From Pseudomonadota bacterium (lineage in GTDB: Bacteria; Pseudomonadota; Gammaproteobacteria; Xanthomonadales; SZUA-38), in contig JBCCCR010000032.1 in NCBI GenBank assembly GCA_039033415.1, forward strand, positions 1 to 64,000: DNA of 64,000 bases, read 5' to 3'. The notes beneath the pieces are model-generated. The model had not been told where the DNA came from and ran no database searches. It was given only the letters and a program-made list of their open reading frames with translations. Of the stretch, positions 7,946 through 18,132 are shown piece after piece (within the stretch, counting starts at the first letter, position 1; the number at the start of each line of letters is the position of its first letter). The translations under genes and the position numbers were made by a program.

Positions 7946-8947
7946 ATGGCCCAAGCGCCACTCAAGCTCGGGCCGTACAGGCTGCGTGGCCGCGTTCTCT
8001 TAGCACCGATGGCCGGCATCAGCGACCAGCCTTTCCGACGTCTATGCCGACAGCACGGAGCGGCTTTGACTACCTCAGAAATGCTCCACGCCGATCAGCG
8101 CCTGTGGCATACCCGAAAATCGAGTCAGCGCATCCGGATGGATGAGGATGAAGAAGTCCGGTCCATTCAGATCGCCGGAGCCGAGCCGGCGATGCTCGCT
8201 GACGCTGCCCGCGCGTGTGAAGAACTCGGCGCGCAGCTGGTGGATATCAATATGGGGTGCCCGGCCAAGAAGGTTTGCAACAAGCTGGCGGGATCTGCGC
8301 TGCTGACCGACCCGGAGCTGGTTCAGAAGATCCTCACAGCCGTGGTGGGTGCCGTCACCATTCCGGTGACGCTCAAGATCCGAACCGGACCCTGCCCTCA
8401 AACACGTAACGCCCTGGAAATTGCTGGTATGGCTGAAGATTGCGGCATTCAGGCGCTGGTCATCCACGGCCGAACGCGCGCTGACCGCTTTCGCGGCGAA
8501 GCTGAGTACGGCACCATCCGCCAGGTGAAAGCGAGGGTGTCCATACCGGTGATCGCGAACGGCGACATCCAAACGCCGGAGGACGCGGCGCGCGTGCTGA
8601 GGATGACGGATGCCGACGGCGTCATGATCGGCCGAGCGGCCCAGGGGAATCCCTGGCTGTTCACTCAGGTTCAGCGCTTCCTGGACAGCGGTGAACTTCT
8701 CCCCGGGCCTCAGCCAGACGAGCTGGGCCAAACCCTGGTCCATCACCTCGCGGCGCTGGAAGATTTTTACGGACCGGTCCTCGGCCCCAGGATCGGGCGT
8801 AAACATATCGGCTGGTACCTGCAACGGATTGCCGGAGGAACGGAACTTCGGCAGACTCTGATGCCGCTGACCGAAGGCGTCGCCCAACGCGAACGCATCC
8901 GTCAGTGGTTCGAAAACCATCAACCAACGATGGCCGACGCGGCCTGA
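7946..8947 (+). CDS. dusB: tRNA-dihydrouridine synthase B
   Basis: A 333-residue FMN-dependent enzyme reducing uridine to dihydrouridine in the tRNA D-loop. APMAGISDQPFRRLCR opens the TIM barrel, and DINMGCPAKKV near residue 100 is the DusB-type signature carrying the cysteine expected to be catalytic. IHGRTRADRFRG and GNGD-like IANGDIQTPEDA follow, then GRAAQGNPWLF. The ATG at 7946 is one base after the TraB-family stop; an in-frame extension upstream would overlap that gene by 75 bp. In many gammaproteobacteria dusB precedes fis; here no fis follows and a DUF349 gene takes that position. Confidence 0.93.
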   Translation: MAQAPLKLGPYRLRGRVLLAPMAGISDQPFRRLCRQHGAALTTSEMLHADQRLWHTRKSSQRIRMDEDEEVRSIQIAGAEPAMLADAARACEELGAQLVDINMGCPAKKVCNKLAGSALLTDPELVQKILTAVVGAVTIPVTLKIRTGPCPQTRNALEIAGMAEDCGIQALVIHGRTRADRFRGEAEYGTIRQVKARVSIPVIANGDIQTPEDAARVLRMTDADGVMIGRAAQGNPWLFTQVQRFLDSGELLPGPQPDELGQTLVHHLAALEDFYGPVLGPRIGRKHIGWYLQRIAGGTELRQTLMPLTEGVAQRERIRQWFENHQPTMADAA

Positions 8948-8955
8948 GCTTATTC

Positions 8956-11748
8956 ATGGGTCTCAAAACACTGCTGTTCAAACCTCGCTGGCAACATAAA
9001 GACCCAGCGATTCGCGCGCGCGAGGTGGCGCGGTCAGAGGATCCTCGCTTGGTCAACGAGCTGTCGCAGATCGCTCGCAGCGACGCTGATCCAGACGTCC
9101 GCCTCGCCGCCAGCCGTCGCGTAACTCATCTCGATACCCTTTTTGCGATCGCCAGCATGGACAGCGCGCCCGCGGTCAGCGGCTATGCCTGGCGTCAGGT
9201 CAGACATCAGCTGGAGACGTTGCCAGAAGGTGACAGCGCCAGCGTGCAGCTAGAGATCCTGAAGCAGCTCGACGACGATCAGATGATCGAGCAGCTCGCC
9301 AGGAAAGCTCAGTCGACCCTGCTGCGCGGAGCGGCCCAGGAACGCCTCACGCGCGAGGGCCTGCTCGGCGATCTGGCAATCAGTGACCCGGACCCGACGC
9401 TGCGTATGCGGGCCGCCGGCCGGGTCACCAGCGAATCGACCCTCCGGCGCATCGCTGACGGCGTCAGAAAAAGGGACAAGAAGCTCTACCGCAGCGTGAC
9501 CGACCGCCTCGAGGCGCTCCGTGTCGCCGCCGGCGATACGGAGATCGTGACCGACCGAGCCGTCGCCCTGTGTCAGTCTCTCGAACATCTGGCTGTCGGT
9601 GAGGAATCCCGAGAGAACCGCGCGGCCGAACTCAATCGAATCAAGCAGTCATTTCAGGGCCTGAGCCGCGACACCAAGCTACCCAAAGAGCTGCTGGCGC
9701 GTTTCGAAAGCGCCGCAACGATTGCCGAAGCCACGCTGAGTGATCCAAAAGAAGATCCCCTCGCGCCGCTTCGGGCGGAGCTCAAGGCGTTTACTACCCG
9801 ATCTCAGCAGGTGATCAAAGGTCGCGAGCTGGAGCCTGTGAAAGCCCTTCTCCGCAGCTTCCCGGACCTCGATGAAAAATTGCAGGCTGAAGCCCCGGAG
9901 CTGCGTGAGCAGCTCAGTGAACAGCTGGATCTGCTGACCGACAGGCGACAGGAGCTCTTGGCCGAGGCCCGTCCTGATCCGGCGCTGGTTAAGCTCTGCG
10001 AAACCGCTGAGCGGCCGGGGCGGCGCGGCGGAAAGGCGGATTTTGTCACCGACCTGCGCAGTCGGTGGCAGCGCGCGGCCTCTACCCCGCTGTCACCGGT
10101 CAACCAAGAGCTCAAACAACGATTTGACGCCGCGTTAGACGCGCACTCCACCCGGCAGGCCGAAGCCGCGGCCCGGCGCCAGCAGGCCGGCGAAGCATTT
10201 GCGGTTCAGCTGGAGACCTTGGAAAAGGAGCTGGACAGCGGCGACGTCAAGCAGGCCGCAGTGGCACTTCAGCGTGCCCAGCAGCATCTCAATAACGCCG
10301 GTAAACAGCATCCGGAGTCCGGCCGCCTGACTCAGCTGCGCGGCAAGCTGCAGGAAATGCGGCAATGGCAGCGCTGGTCTAACGACGAGGTGCGACAGCG
10401 ACTCGTGGAACATGCCGCCGCCATTCCCGGCTCCGGCATGCACCCGGACGCCGTTGCGGCCCGCGTAAAGGAACTTCGCGGGCGCTGGAAAGAGCTGGAC
10501 GCCAGCGAACGACTCGCGGGCGACCCACCCAATCGGCCGGTGAGCCCAAAACTCTTCCGGGAGTTTCAGGCGGCGTGCGAGGCAGCCTTCGAGCCTGCCC
10601 GGCAATTCTTCGAAAAGCGCGCAGAGGTGCAGAACAAACATCTCGACGAGCTCAACGAACTCTGCGAAAGCCTGGCGGGCATTACGCCGAGCGGGGACAA
10701 CTGGGACGAAATCTCCCGCGCGGTAGGACAGGCCCGCGGTTCGCTTCGACGGTTGTCTGAGGTGCCCCACCGCTATCGGGCGGGGCTTGCCCAGCGGCTA
10801 CGCAGCGAGGCCGACCGGCTCGATGAGGCGCTCAAGGGCCAGTACGAGATCGTGGAACGACGCAAGCGGAAAATCATTGAAGAAGTGACGGCGCTTATCG
10901 AGGAACCCGACACCGCGAAAGCGGTCGAGGCTGCCAAAGCCGCCCAGCAGCGCTGGAAGGCCGCAGGGCGCCTGCGCCGCGGTCTCGACCAGAAGCTCTG
11001 GAAAGAATACCGCACAGCCGCCGACCAGATCTTCGGCCGGCTGGACGAGCAGCGTCAGCAGGCCCAGGCGGAACGTAAGGCGAGCCGCGCTCAGCTCCAG
11101 GAACTGTTGAATGAGGCAAAACAGCTCGAACCGTCCTCAGAAGGATTTAGCGCCGCGCGCGATCAGCTTCACCAACGCTGGCGCGAAGCCGGCGGTGACG
11201 ATCGCAAGCTTCAGCAGCAGTTCTCCGAGCTGATCGAAAAAGCTGAGCAAGGCCATCGACAGCATCAAACGCAGCTCGCGTCGCGTCAGCGTCAGGTGCT
11301 GCGCGACCTGGAGCAGCAGTGCCACGAGGCGGAACAGGCTGTCCTGAGCGGTGTCACTGAAGCGCCGACCGTCGCGGCCGGCGAGCTCGACTTGGGGCAT
11401 GCACCCGGGCTCACCCAACGCTTAGCGCAGCTCGGAACCTCGCTCCAAGCGCTGAGCCCGGAGGCGCTCGAGGAGCGTCTGAAACAGCTTCAGGCGCTTT
11501 GCATTCGCGCCGAGTTCCTGGCGGGGACGGACACGCCTGAGCCGTTTCATGAAGAGCGGATGAGCTACCAGGTCAAGCGGCTCGCTGAGCGAATGACGGG
11601 AGAAGCGCGGCAGACGCTGAGGGAGGAAGCTGACGAGCTTGAAGCGCTATGGCTTGGCAACGGACCGCTCCCGCCTGGCGACGCGTCCGACCAGACCCGC
11701 AAACGCCTGCTGGCGGCGCTGGTCGAACTAGACTCGCAGCGTCCCTAG
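8956..11748 (+). CDS. DUF349 coiled-coil / HEAT-repeat protein
   Basis: A 930-residue, Glu/Gln/Arg/Ala-rich, almost entirely helical protein. The first 200 or so residues resemble HEAT-like repeats (EVARSEDPRLVNEL, DPDVRLAASRRV, ISDPDPTLRMRAAGRV). The rest is built from repeated Trp/Arg-rich three-helix modules of DUF349 type (RWKELDAS, FREFQAACEAAF, RWKAAGRLRRGLDQKLWKEY, QRWREAGGDDRKLQQQF). No enzymatic motif or membrane segment is seen. The ATG at 8956 is 8 bp after the dusB stop, so it is probably in the dusB operon. Bacterial DUF349 proteins lack an assigned role that I can name; RNA or ribosome association is a guess only. Confidence 0.8.
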   Translation: MGLKTLLFKPRWQHKDPAIRAREVARSEDPRLVNELSQIARSDADPDVRLAASRRVTHLDTLFAIASMDSAPAVSGYAWRQVRHQLETLPEGDSASVQLEILKQLDDDQMIEQLARKAQSTLLRGAAQERLTREGLLGDLAISDPDPTLRMRAAGRVTSESTLRRIADGVRKRDKKLYRSVTDRLEALRVAAGDTEIVTDRAVALCQSLEHLAVGEESRENRAAELNRIKQSFQGLSRDTKLPKELLARFESAATIAEATLSDPKEDPLAPLRAELKAFTTRSQQVIKGRELEPVKALLRSFPDLDEKLQAEAPELREQLSEQLDLLTDRRQELLAEARPDPALVKLCETAERPGRRGGKADFVTDLRSRWQRAASTPLSPVNQELKQRFDAALDAHSTRQAEAAARRQQAGEAFAVQLETLEKELDSGDVKQAAVALQRAQQHLNNAGKQHPESGRLTQLRGKLQEMRQWQRWSNDEVRQRLVEHAAAIPGSGMHPDAVAARVKELRGRWKELDASERLAGDPPNRPVSPKLFREFQAACEAAFEPARQFFEKRAEVQNKHLDELNELCESLAGITPSGDNWDEISRAVGQARGSLRRLSEVPHRYRAGLAQRLRSEADRLDEALKGQYEIVERRKRKIIEEVTALIEEPDTAKAVEAAKAAQQRWKAAGRLRRGLDQKLWKEYRTAADQIFGRLDEQRQQAQAERKASRAQLQELLNEAKQLEPSSEGFSAARDQLHQRWREAGGDDRKLQQQFSELIEKAEQGHRQHQTQLASRQRQVLRDLEQQCHEAEQAVLSGVTEAPTVAAGELDLGHAPGLTQRLAQLGTSLQALSPEALEERLKQLQALCIRAEFLAGTDTPEPFHEERMSYQVKRLAERMTGEARQTLREEADELEALWLGNGPLPPGDASDQTRKRLLAALVELDSQRP

Positions 11749-11750
11749 AG

Positions 11751-11783
11751 CGCGAGTCCCCGGGCTCGGGCCAGCGACTCGCG
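11751..11783. terminator. GC-rich stem-loop between convergent genes
   Basis: CGCGAGTC pairs with GACTCGCG (8 bp) around an inner stem CCCG-GGCT-CGGG. It lies between the stops of the DUF349 gene (plus) and the RND permease gene (minus) and could serve both strands. No T-run follows on either side. Confidence 0.45.
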
Positions 11784-11793
11784 GCGAAACGTC

Positions 11794-14700
11794 CTAAGCC
11801 GCTTCGCCCTGCCCGGTCACTCGCTTACGGCGACCACCAAAACGCCGAACCCGACTCGCCGCCTGCCAGCGGCGCTTGGCCCAAAGACCGAGATCATCCA
11901 GCGTCACGTAGATGGTCGGTAGCACGCACAGGCTGATGACCGTCGAGAACACCAGACCGCCGACAATCGCCCGCGCCATGGGGAAATAGGCAGGGCCCCC
12001 GCCACCGATCTGTGTCGTTCCAAAACAAAGCGGCAGTAGACCCAGCACCGTCGTGCCGACGGTCATCAGGATAGGGCGCAACCGATCTCGCCCACCTTGA
12101 ACTACGGCGTCGCTGCGGAGCATGCCGCCGCGGCGCAATTGGTTGATATGGTCGACCAACACAATGCCGTTGTTCACCACAACACCAATTAACACCAGGA
12201 TGCCAATTAGCGCCATCAGCGAAAAGGTGGTCTGGGTCAGCAGGAAAAACCAGTAGACCCCAACAACAGAAAAAATGATCCCGGAAACAATCGAAAGCGG
12301 GTGCAGCACCGACTCAAACAGCGCCGCCATGATGATATAAATGAACAGGATCGCAAGCAGAATGTTGATGACCATCTTGTTGGCCGTGTCGTCGTTGAAC
12401 TGGAATCCTCGGCCAAACTTCCAGCCATAACCCGCGGGAAGCTGCAGCTGATCCATCACCTGCTTGATATCGTCACGAGCTTGATCCATCGTTTTGTTGT
12501 TTAACGTAGCGGTGATGCCCAGCCCTGTCTCTCGATCTTGTCGATTGATATTGCGAGGGCCCGAACGAACCGCCATCCGCACGAGCGCGCTCAAAGGCAC
12601 TTCCTGACCGTTACTCGCCGTCAGCTTTAGTGACTGGATATGGTCCACAGTCTGCGTGTCGGATTCGGCAAAACGCAGTGTGACCGGCACCTCTCCATCA
12701 GGCCCGCGGTAATCGGAGAGCTGCGTGCCGCGCAACGCAACCGCGATGGCCTGTGCTACCGTTTGGGCGCTAATTCCGTAGCGTGCGGCTTTGTCCCGGT
12801 CCACGGTCACCGACACCTCCCGATCTCCGGCACCCAGATCGGTTTTTACATCCTCCAAGCCTCGGATCTGGCTCAGCGCAAAAACTACACCGTCAGCCAG
12901 CTCCGCCAGCCGTTCGCTGGACTCGCCGGTAATCGACAGAGACACACCCTCAGCACCGGCAGAACGCTGCTGATCGAAGCTCGGTTTACCGATCGCAATC
13001 TTGGGCAGGTCCTCGCGGATCATCTCCTTAATCTTTTCCGACGAGAGCTTGGCGCTGTCGACGTCCTTCAGCAGGATCGATGACTGGGCCTCACCGTCTT
13101 CGGAGAAGTAGGTGTAAACCTTGTCGATCTCGAAGCGCTCTTGATTCGCGTAGAGGTAGTCTTCGATCAGGTCGACCGCGGGCCGAACCTTGTCGAGGGG
13201 ATACCGCTGATCCAGGTTGTAGCGCAGGAACAGATCGCGATCTTCTTCACTGGGGAACATATCCGTTTTGACGACGCTGATCGGACTGGCCACGGAAAAC
13301 AAAATTAGAAAGATGGCGCCCCATGCCGGCCAGCGGTGACCCAGCGTCCAACCCAGGAATCTGGCGTAGTGTTCCTTCAGCCGATCGATCCAGTTTCTCC
13401 TCCGCTCCGCCGGCGCCTTGACTCGGGTTGTCACCAGTGGAATCAGGGTCTGGGCTATCACCAGCGACATGAGCAGCGACAGACAGATCGCAAACGCCAC
13501 ATGCTGTAGAAATATCTTGATCTCGGACATCTCGCCAAAAAGATTTGGCAGAAACACCGCCATTGAAGTCAGTGTTCCGGCAAGTACTGCCAGCCCGACC
13601 GATGACACGCCTCGCTCCGCCGATCCAACCGGATCGTCTGGGGTCTTCTCACGCTCAGTGAAAATCGCCTCACTCACAACCACCGCGTTATCCACCAACA
13701 TTCCTACCGCGAGCATCAGGCCCATCATGGAAAGAATGTTGAGCGTAAACCCAGCCAGGAACATCGCCCCAAGCGCCACGGTAATCGAAATAGGAACCGC
13801 TAGAGCAACCAGCAGCGTGGTCACAACGTTGCGCAAGAACAGGTAAAGGACCACCATTGAGAGCAAGGCACCGAGGAGTCCGGCACTGAGAAGGTCCTGA
13901 AGACTGCTTAAGACACCTTCAGCCTGGTTTTCGAGAAAAAAGAGCTCAATACCCTGCATTTCTTCACTCGTTCCGGACTCGGCAACCTGCGCCAAAATTC
14001 GTTCTGCGGTCGCCACAAGATTGGCCCCGCGCTCGCGGTGAATCTCAAGGCCGATGGCGTAGTTCTGGTCGAGGTGACGCTCGTAGGTCCGCTCCATGGG
14101 CTCAAAGCTGATACTGGCAATGTCGCCGAGCCGCGTTCCTCTGCTGTTGATAACCAAGTTACGAATTTCATCGATACTGCGAAACTCGCCAACAGGATTG
14201 ACTCGGAGACGCTGTCCGCCATCGCTGATGAGACCCGCCGAGGCGGCAAAATTGGCTGCCTCCAGACGCGTACTGAGCTCGCCCAGGTTGATTCCCATTG
14301 CGTCGACCCGGTCGGCTGAGAGCTCAATCCGGATCTCGCGCGGTTCGACACCCTGTAGTTCGACCCGAGCCACACCCTCAAGCCGCTCGATGGGCCTGAC
14401 GAGATTCCGCGTCAGCATTTCATACGACTCGGAAAGATCTCGCTGGCTGGATATCCGCAGCGTCAGCATCGCCTCATCGGACGTATTGAATTTGAAGACG
14501 TTGATGCGCCTCAGATCGGCCGGCAGCTCATCCCGGATTGCGTCCAAGCGCTCTCGGGCTTCTACCGCCTGTACGGTGGTGTCTTTGCCCCAGTCAAACG
14601 CCATGAAAACCTGCGAGCCCTCTGGCGTTGAGTTGCTGTTGATGAACTTAACGCCTTTTAGGGTCGCCAATGCCTCTTCCGCCGGCCGCGTGATCAGCCG

Positions 14701-14880
14701 TTCGGTCTCACGTGGCGTCGACCCCGGATAACGCATGTCAATAAACAGAAACGGCGCATCAATCGACGGCAGCATCTCCAGGGGCAGAAGGCGAGCAGAC
14801 AGCCCGCCTAGCACCAGCAGAGAGAGAAAGATCATGGCCGTCGCCACCGGACGGCCGATACAAAACTGCGCTGGGGTCAC
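11794..14880 (-). CDS. RND efflux permease, second subunit (HAE1-type)
   Basis: A 1028-residue inner-membrane pump of the AcrB/MexB superfamily that exports compounds using the proton gradient. The first TM (ATAMIFLSLLVLGGLSARLLPL) is followed by the porter-domain start LEMLPSIDAPFLFIDMRYPG. TM2-TM6 begin near residue 335 and include the TM4 acidic motif MLVDNAVVVSEAIF; the second half repeats the layout, with TM8-12 near residues 845-1000. It overlaps the preceding permease gene by 4 bp. The two permeases share one adaptor, as in MdtBC-type heteromeric pumps, so a mixed trimer is plausible but unproven. Substrate unknown. Confidence 0.88.
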   Translation of the reverse strand: MTPAQFCIGRPVATAMIFLSLLVLGGLSARLLPLEMLPSIDAPFLFIDMRYPGSTPRETERLITRPAEEALATLKGVKFINSNSTPEGSQVFMAFDWGKDTTVQAVEARERLDAIRDELPADLRRINVFKFNTSDEAMLTLRISSQRDLSESYEMLTRNLVRPIERLEGVARVELQGVEPREIRIELSADRVDAMGINLGELSTRLEAANFAASAGLISDGGQRLRVNPVGEFRSIDEIRNLVINSRGTRLGDIASISFEPMERTYERHLDQNYAIGLEIHRERGANLVATAERILAQVAESGTSEEMQGIELFFLENQAEGVLSSLQDLLSAGLLGALLSMVVLYLFLRNVVTTLLVALAVPISITVALGAMFLAGFTLNILSMMGLMLAVGMLVDNAVVVSEAIFTEREKTPDDPVGSAERGVSSVGLAVLAGTLTSMAVFLPNLFGEMSEIKIFLQHVAFAICLSLLMSLVIAQTLIPLVTTRVKAPAERRRNWIDRLKEHYARFLGWTLGHRWPAWGAIFLILFSVASPISVVKTDMFPSEEDRDLFLRYNLDQRYPLDKVRPAVDLIEDYLYANQERFEIDKVYTYFSEDGEAQSSILLKDVDSAKLSSEKIKEMIREDLPKIAIGKPSFDQQRSAGAEGVSLSITGESSERLAELADGVVFALSQIRGLEDVKTDLGAGDREVSVTVDRDKAARYGISAQTVAQAIAVALRGTQLSDYRGPDGEVPVTLRFAESDTQTVDHIQSLKLTASNGQEVPLSALVRMAVRSGPRNINRQDRETGLGITATLNNKTMDQARDDIKQVMDQLQLPAGYGWKFGRGFQFNDDTANKMVINILLAILFIYIIMAALFESVLHPLSIVSGIIFSVVGVYWFFLLTQTTFSLMALIGILVLIGVVVNNGIVLVDHINQLRRGGMLRSDAVVQGGRDRLRPILMTVGTTVLGLLPLCFGTTQIGGGGPAYFPMARAIVGGLVFSTVISLCVLPTIYVTLDDLGLWAKRRWQAASRVRRFGGRRKRVTGQGEAA

Positions 14881-17800
14881 GCCCCCTCCTCCACCGGTCG
14901 GATCGGCTCTAGCGCCGCAAAGCTTCGCTTCCGATCCAGCAGGTCGTACATGACCGGCACAACCACCAGCGTCAGCAGTGTGGACACCAGCAGCCCGCCG
15001 ATCACCGTGATCGCCATGGGCGCACGCATCTCGGCCCCCTCGCCGACCCCCAGAACGAGCGGCACCAAGCCCAGCGTTGTGGTCAGGGTGGTCATCACAA
15101 TCGGCCGCAGCCGCGAGTGACCAGCCTCGATAATCGCATCTCGTTTACTGGTGCCCGCAGCGCGCAGCTGGTTGATCAGATCGATCAGCACAATGGCGTT
15201 ATTCACCACAATCCCAGCCAACATGATCAGTCCAATAAATACGATCACGCTCAGCGAGGTGCCGGTGAGCGTCAGCGCCGCCACCGCACCCACCGCCGCC
15301 AGTGGAATGGAAAAGAGAATGACCAGCGGGTGGATGAGCGACTCGAACTGCGATGCCATCACCAGATACACCAGGAACACGGCCAGCCCCAGAGCAAACG
15401 CCAATGACTTGAACGACGCGTCCATCTCCTCACTTTGCCCGGCAACCCGGTACTTCACGCCGTACGGCAGCTTCAGCTGATCCAGCAGGGCTTGAGCTTC
15501 CTCCACGCCCTCTTTCAAACTGCCGTAACTCAGGTTGGCCGAGATGAGTGCTGCACGCTCCTGGTCGACTCGATGGATCTCCGCAGGACCCTCCGTGGCC
15601 ACCACCTCAGCGACCGATCCCAGGGTGACGGGCCTGGCGCTCGCTGGATTCACGATCAGATCCCGCACGTCGTCAACCGAGCTTCGGTCGTCCTCGCGGG
15701 CCCGCACCAGCACGTCGATCTTGCGGTCGCGGAAACTGTAACGGGTCGCCACCTCGCCGCGGATCTTCTGCACAACCTGATCGGACACCTGTCGGTTGGT
15801 CAGGCCGAGGGCTGCGACCCGCTCCTGATCAAACAGGATCTGGATCTCCGGGTGGCCCTGTTCCAGGCTGGACCGCACATCCGCGAATCGATCTGAGGTG
15901 CCAAGCGCCGCCTTGATCAACGCGCCGCCCTCTTTCAACCGGTTGAGTTCGAAGCCGAGCACTTCGATTTCCAGGGGCGTCGAGAAGCTGAACAGGGCCG
16001 GACGGGAAAATTCAGCCTGGACACCCGGCAGCGAGCTGACCGTCGCGCGCAGCCGCTCGATCGCCTGGGCCTCATCGCTCGGCCCGGTACCGCGCTTCAT
16101 CACTACGAGCACCTCACCGATGTTCTCCCCAGACTCGGTCGGGTTTGCGTCGATGCGATTTCCGGTACCGGACACAGCGTGCACCTCGTCGATAGCATCG
16201 ATGTCTCGGGCCGCGGTCTGCACCAAACGCACCACCTCGTCGCTGCGTTTGAGCGGCGTCCCGGGGCTGAGTTTGACGGTTAGCTCAAACTGTCCTTGGA
16301 CCAACTGCGGGATCAGTTCAGCGCCCAGCCTCGGCACCTGGGCGACGGTCAACGCCATCGCTACGGTGGCGACCAGCAGAATGACCCAGCGATGGTTGAG
16401 CGACCACGGCAGGATGGCGCGGTACCAGCGGGCGAGCAGGTTAAACAGCGCCATCACCAGTTTCGCGGGCCACTGCAGGACCCAGCCCAAGGCAAAGCCC
16501 ACTGCCCTTCCAGCAATGACGCAGCCGCTTAGCACCATCGTCGGGAGCCACGAGAAAACGAAGGTTCGGCTCGCACGCATGCCCCGCCCCGCCCGTGTCC
16601 GAGGTTCTGACGAAGGATGTTCCTCCTCCGGAAAACTGAGCGGCGACTCACCACGCAGCGATGACAGCATCGGGATAACGGTCATCGCAACGGCGAGGGA
16701 AACCAGCAGTGCAAAAGTGACGGTCAGCGCCTGGTCTTTGAACAGCTGCCCGGCGATGCCCTCTACAAAAATCAAAGGCAGGAAAACGGCGACGGTGGTC
16801 AGGGTCGAGGCGAATACCGCACCGGATACTTCCTGGGTGCCGTTGACCGACGCATCGAGCACGCTGACACCCCGTCGGCGATGGCGGCTGATGTTCTCCA
16901 GAACCACAATGGCGTTGTCTACCAGTAGTCCAATTGCCAGCGCGATACCGCCGAGCGACATAATGTTCAGCGACAGGTCAGCCATGTTCATCAGGAAAAA
17001 GGTGGTGATGATCGACAGCGGAATCGAAGCCGAGATCACCAGCGTTGGCCACGCGTCTCCCAGGAAGAAATAAATGATCAGCACCGCCAGCAGGCCGCCA
17101 AACAGGGCCGCCTGAGTCACGTCGGAGATGGACTGGCGGATAAAAACCGACTGGTCGTCTACGGTCACCAGCTGGAGGTCTTCGGGCAGGGTCTCTTTAA
17201 GCTGCTCAAGCCGGGCGATCACCGCCTCAGCCACTTTTACCGTGTTGGCATCACCCTCTTTGTAAACAGCAATTTCCACAGATTCGCGCCCGTTGGTGCG
17301 AATGATCGCCTGGCGTTCCTTGTAGCCCTCCTGGATCTGAGCAACGTCGCGGAGGTAAACGGGCCGGCCGCCGGCCGGTGAAACCACGAGATCGCGAATT
17401 TCGTCTACGGTTTGAAACTGGTTGACCGTGCGGACCAGGTAGCGTTCGGTGCCCTGCTCCAGCCGTCCGCCCGACACGTTGACGTTCTCCTCCCGCAGCC
17501 GGTTGACAACGTCGCTGCCCGACAGATTGAGCTGCGCGAGGCGCCGCTGGTCGATCTGGATTTGAATTTCGTCCTCGAGGCCGCCGCTGATTTTTACGGC
17601 CGCCACGCCCTCGATCGGCTCCAGGCGTTTCTTGAGCTCCTCATCAGCGAAACGCCGCACCTGTTTCAGCAGGTTTTCGTCAAAGCCTTCGGCCTTTTCT
17701 GAATAGAAGGCGAGCCGCAGCACCGGATCGGTCGAGGGATTAAACCGCAGCAGAACGGGCCGATCGGCGGACAGCGGCAGCTGAAGCACCTCCAGCTTCT

Positions 17801-18128
17801 CCCGCACGTCCAGGCTGGCGAGATCCATGTCGGTGCCCCAAGCAAACTCGAGCATCACGTCCGCCTGTCCGGTGCGGGACACGGAACGAACGTTCTTAAC
17901 GCCCTTCACCACGCCCACCTGCTCTTCCACCGGTTGCGTAACCAGCTTTTCGATTTCTTCCGGGGCCGCGCCGATAAACTCCGTGCGGACGGTCAGCGAC
18001 GGGTACGACAGCTCCGGCAGCAGGTTGACCTTAAGCTCGGACAGCGCAATGACGCCGAACACAAGCAACAGCACCGAGAACATCGCCACGGTGACGCGAC
18101 GACGCGTGGATACACGGATCAGACTCAT
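14877..18128 (-). CDS. RND efflux permease, first subunit (HAE1-type)
   Basis: A 1083-residue RND permease with start chosen at the ATG at 18128 (MSLIRVSTRRRVTVAMF), 4 bp after the adaptor stop; an upstream start at 18170 would overlap the adaptor by 38 bp. It has the periplasmic porter start LLPELSYPSLTVRTEF and the TM4 motif LLVDNAIVVLENISRHRRRG. The central cytoplasmic region is enlarged (about residues 500-585) and contains a Pro/Glu/Arg-rich linker and extra hydrophobic segments before SLNHRWVILL. The Asp-Asn pair (not Asp-Asp) in TM4 is common in this branch. Its gene lies between the adaptor gene and the second permease gene. Confidence 0.88.
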   Translation of the reverse strand: MSLIRVSTRRRVTVAMFSVLLLVFGVIALSELKVNLLPELSYPSLTVRTEFIGAAPEEIEKLVTQPVEEQVGVVKGVKNVRSVSRTGQADVMLEFAWGTDMDLASLDVREKLEVLQLPLSADRPVLLRFNPSTDPVLRLAFYSEKAEGFDENLLKQVRRFADEELKKRLEPIEGVAAVKISGGLEDEIQIQIDQRRLAQLNLSGSDVVNRLREENVNVSGGRLEQGTERYLVRTVNQFQTVDEIRDLVVSPAGGRPVYLRDVAQIQEGYKERQAIIRTNGRESVEIAVYKEGDANTVKVAEAVIARLEQLKETLPEDLQLVTVDDQSVFIRQSISDVTQAALFGGLLAVLIIYFFLGDAWPTLVISASIPLSIITTFFLMNMADLSLNIMSLGGIALAIGLLVDNAIVVLENISRHRRRGVSVLDASVNGTQEVSGAVFASTLTTVAVFLPLIFVEGIAGQLFKDQALTVTFALLVSLAVAMTVIPMLSSLRGESPLSFPEEEHPSSEPRTRAGRGMRASRTFVFSWLPTMVLSGCVIAGRAVGFALGWVLQWPAKLVMALFNLLARWYRAILPWSLNHRWVILLVATVAMALTVAQVPRLGAELIPQLVQGQFELTVKLSPGTPLKRSDEVVRLVQTAARDIDAIDEVHAVSGTGNRIDANPTESGENIGEVLVVMKRGTGPSDEAQAIERLRATVSSLPGVQAEFSRPALFSFSTPLEIEVLGFELNRLKEGGALIKAALGTSDRFADVRSSLEQGHPEIQILFDQERVAALGLTNRQVSDQVVQKIRGEVATRYSFRDRKIDVLVRAREDDRSSVDDVRDLIVNPASARPVTLGSVAEVVATEGPAEIHRVDQERAALISANLSYGSLKEGVEEAQALLDQLKLPYGVKYRVAGQSEEMDASFKSLAFALGLAVFLVYLVMASQFESLIHPLVILFSIPLAAVGAVAALTLTGTSLSVIVFIGLIMLAGIVVNNAIVLIDLINQLRAAGTSKRDAIIEAGHSRLRPIVMTTLTTTLGLVPLVLGVGEGAEMRAPMAITVIGGLLVSTLLTLVVVPVMYDLLDRKRSFAALEPIRPVEEGA

Positions 18129-18132
18129 GGGT

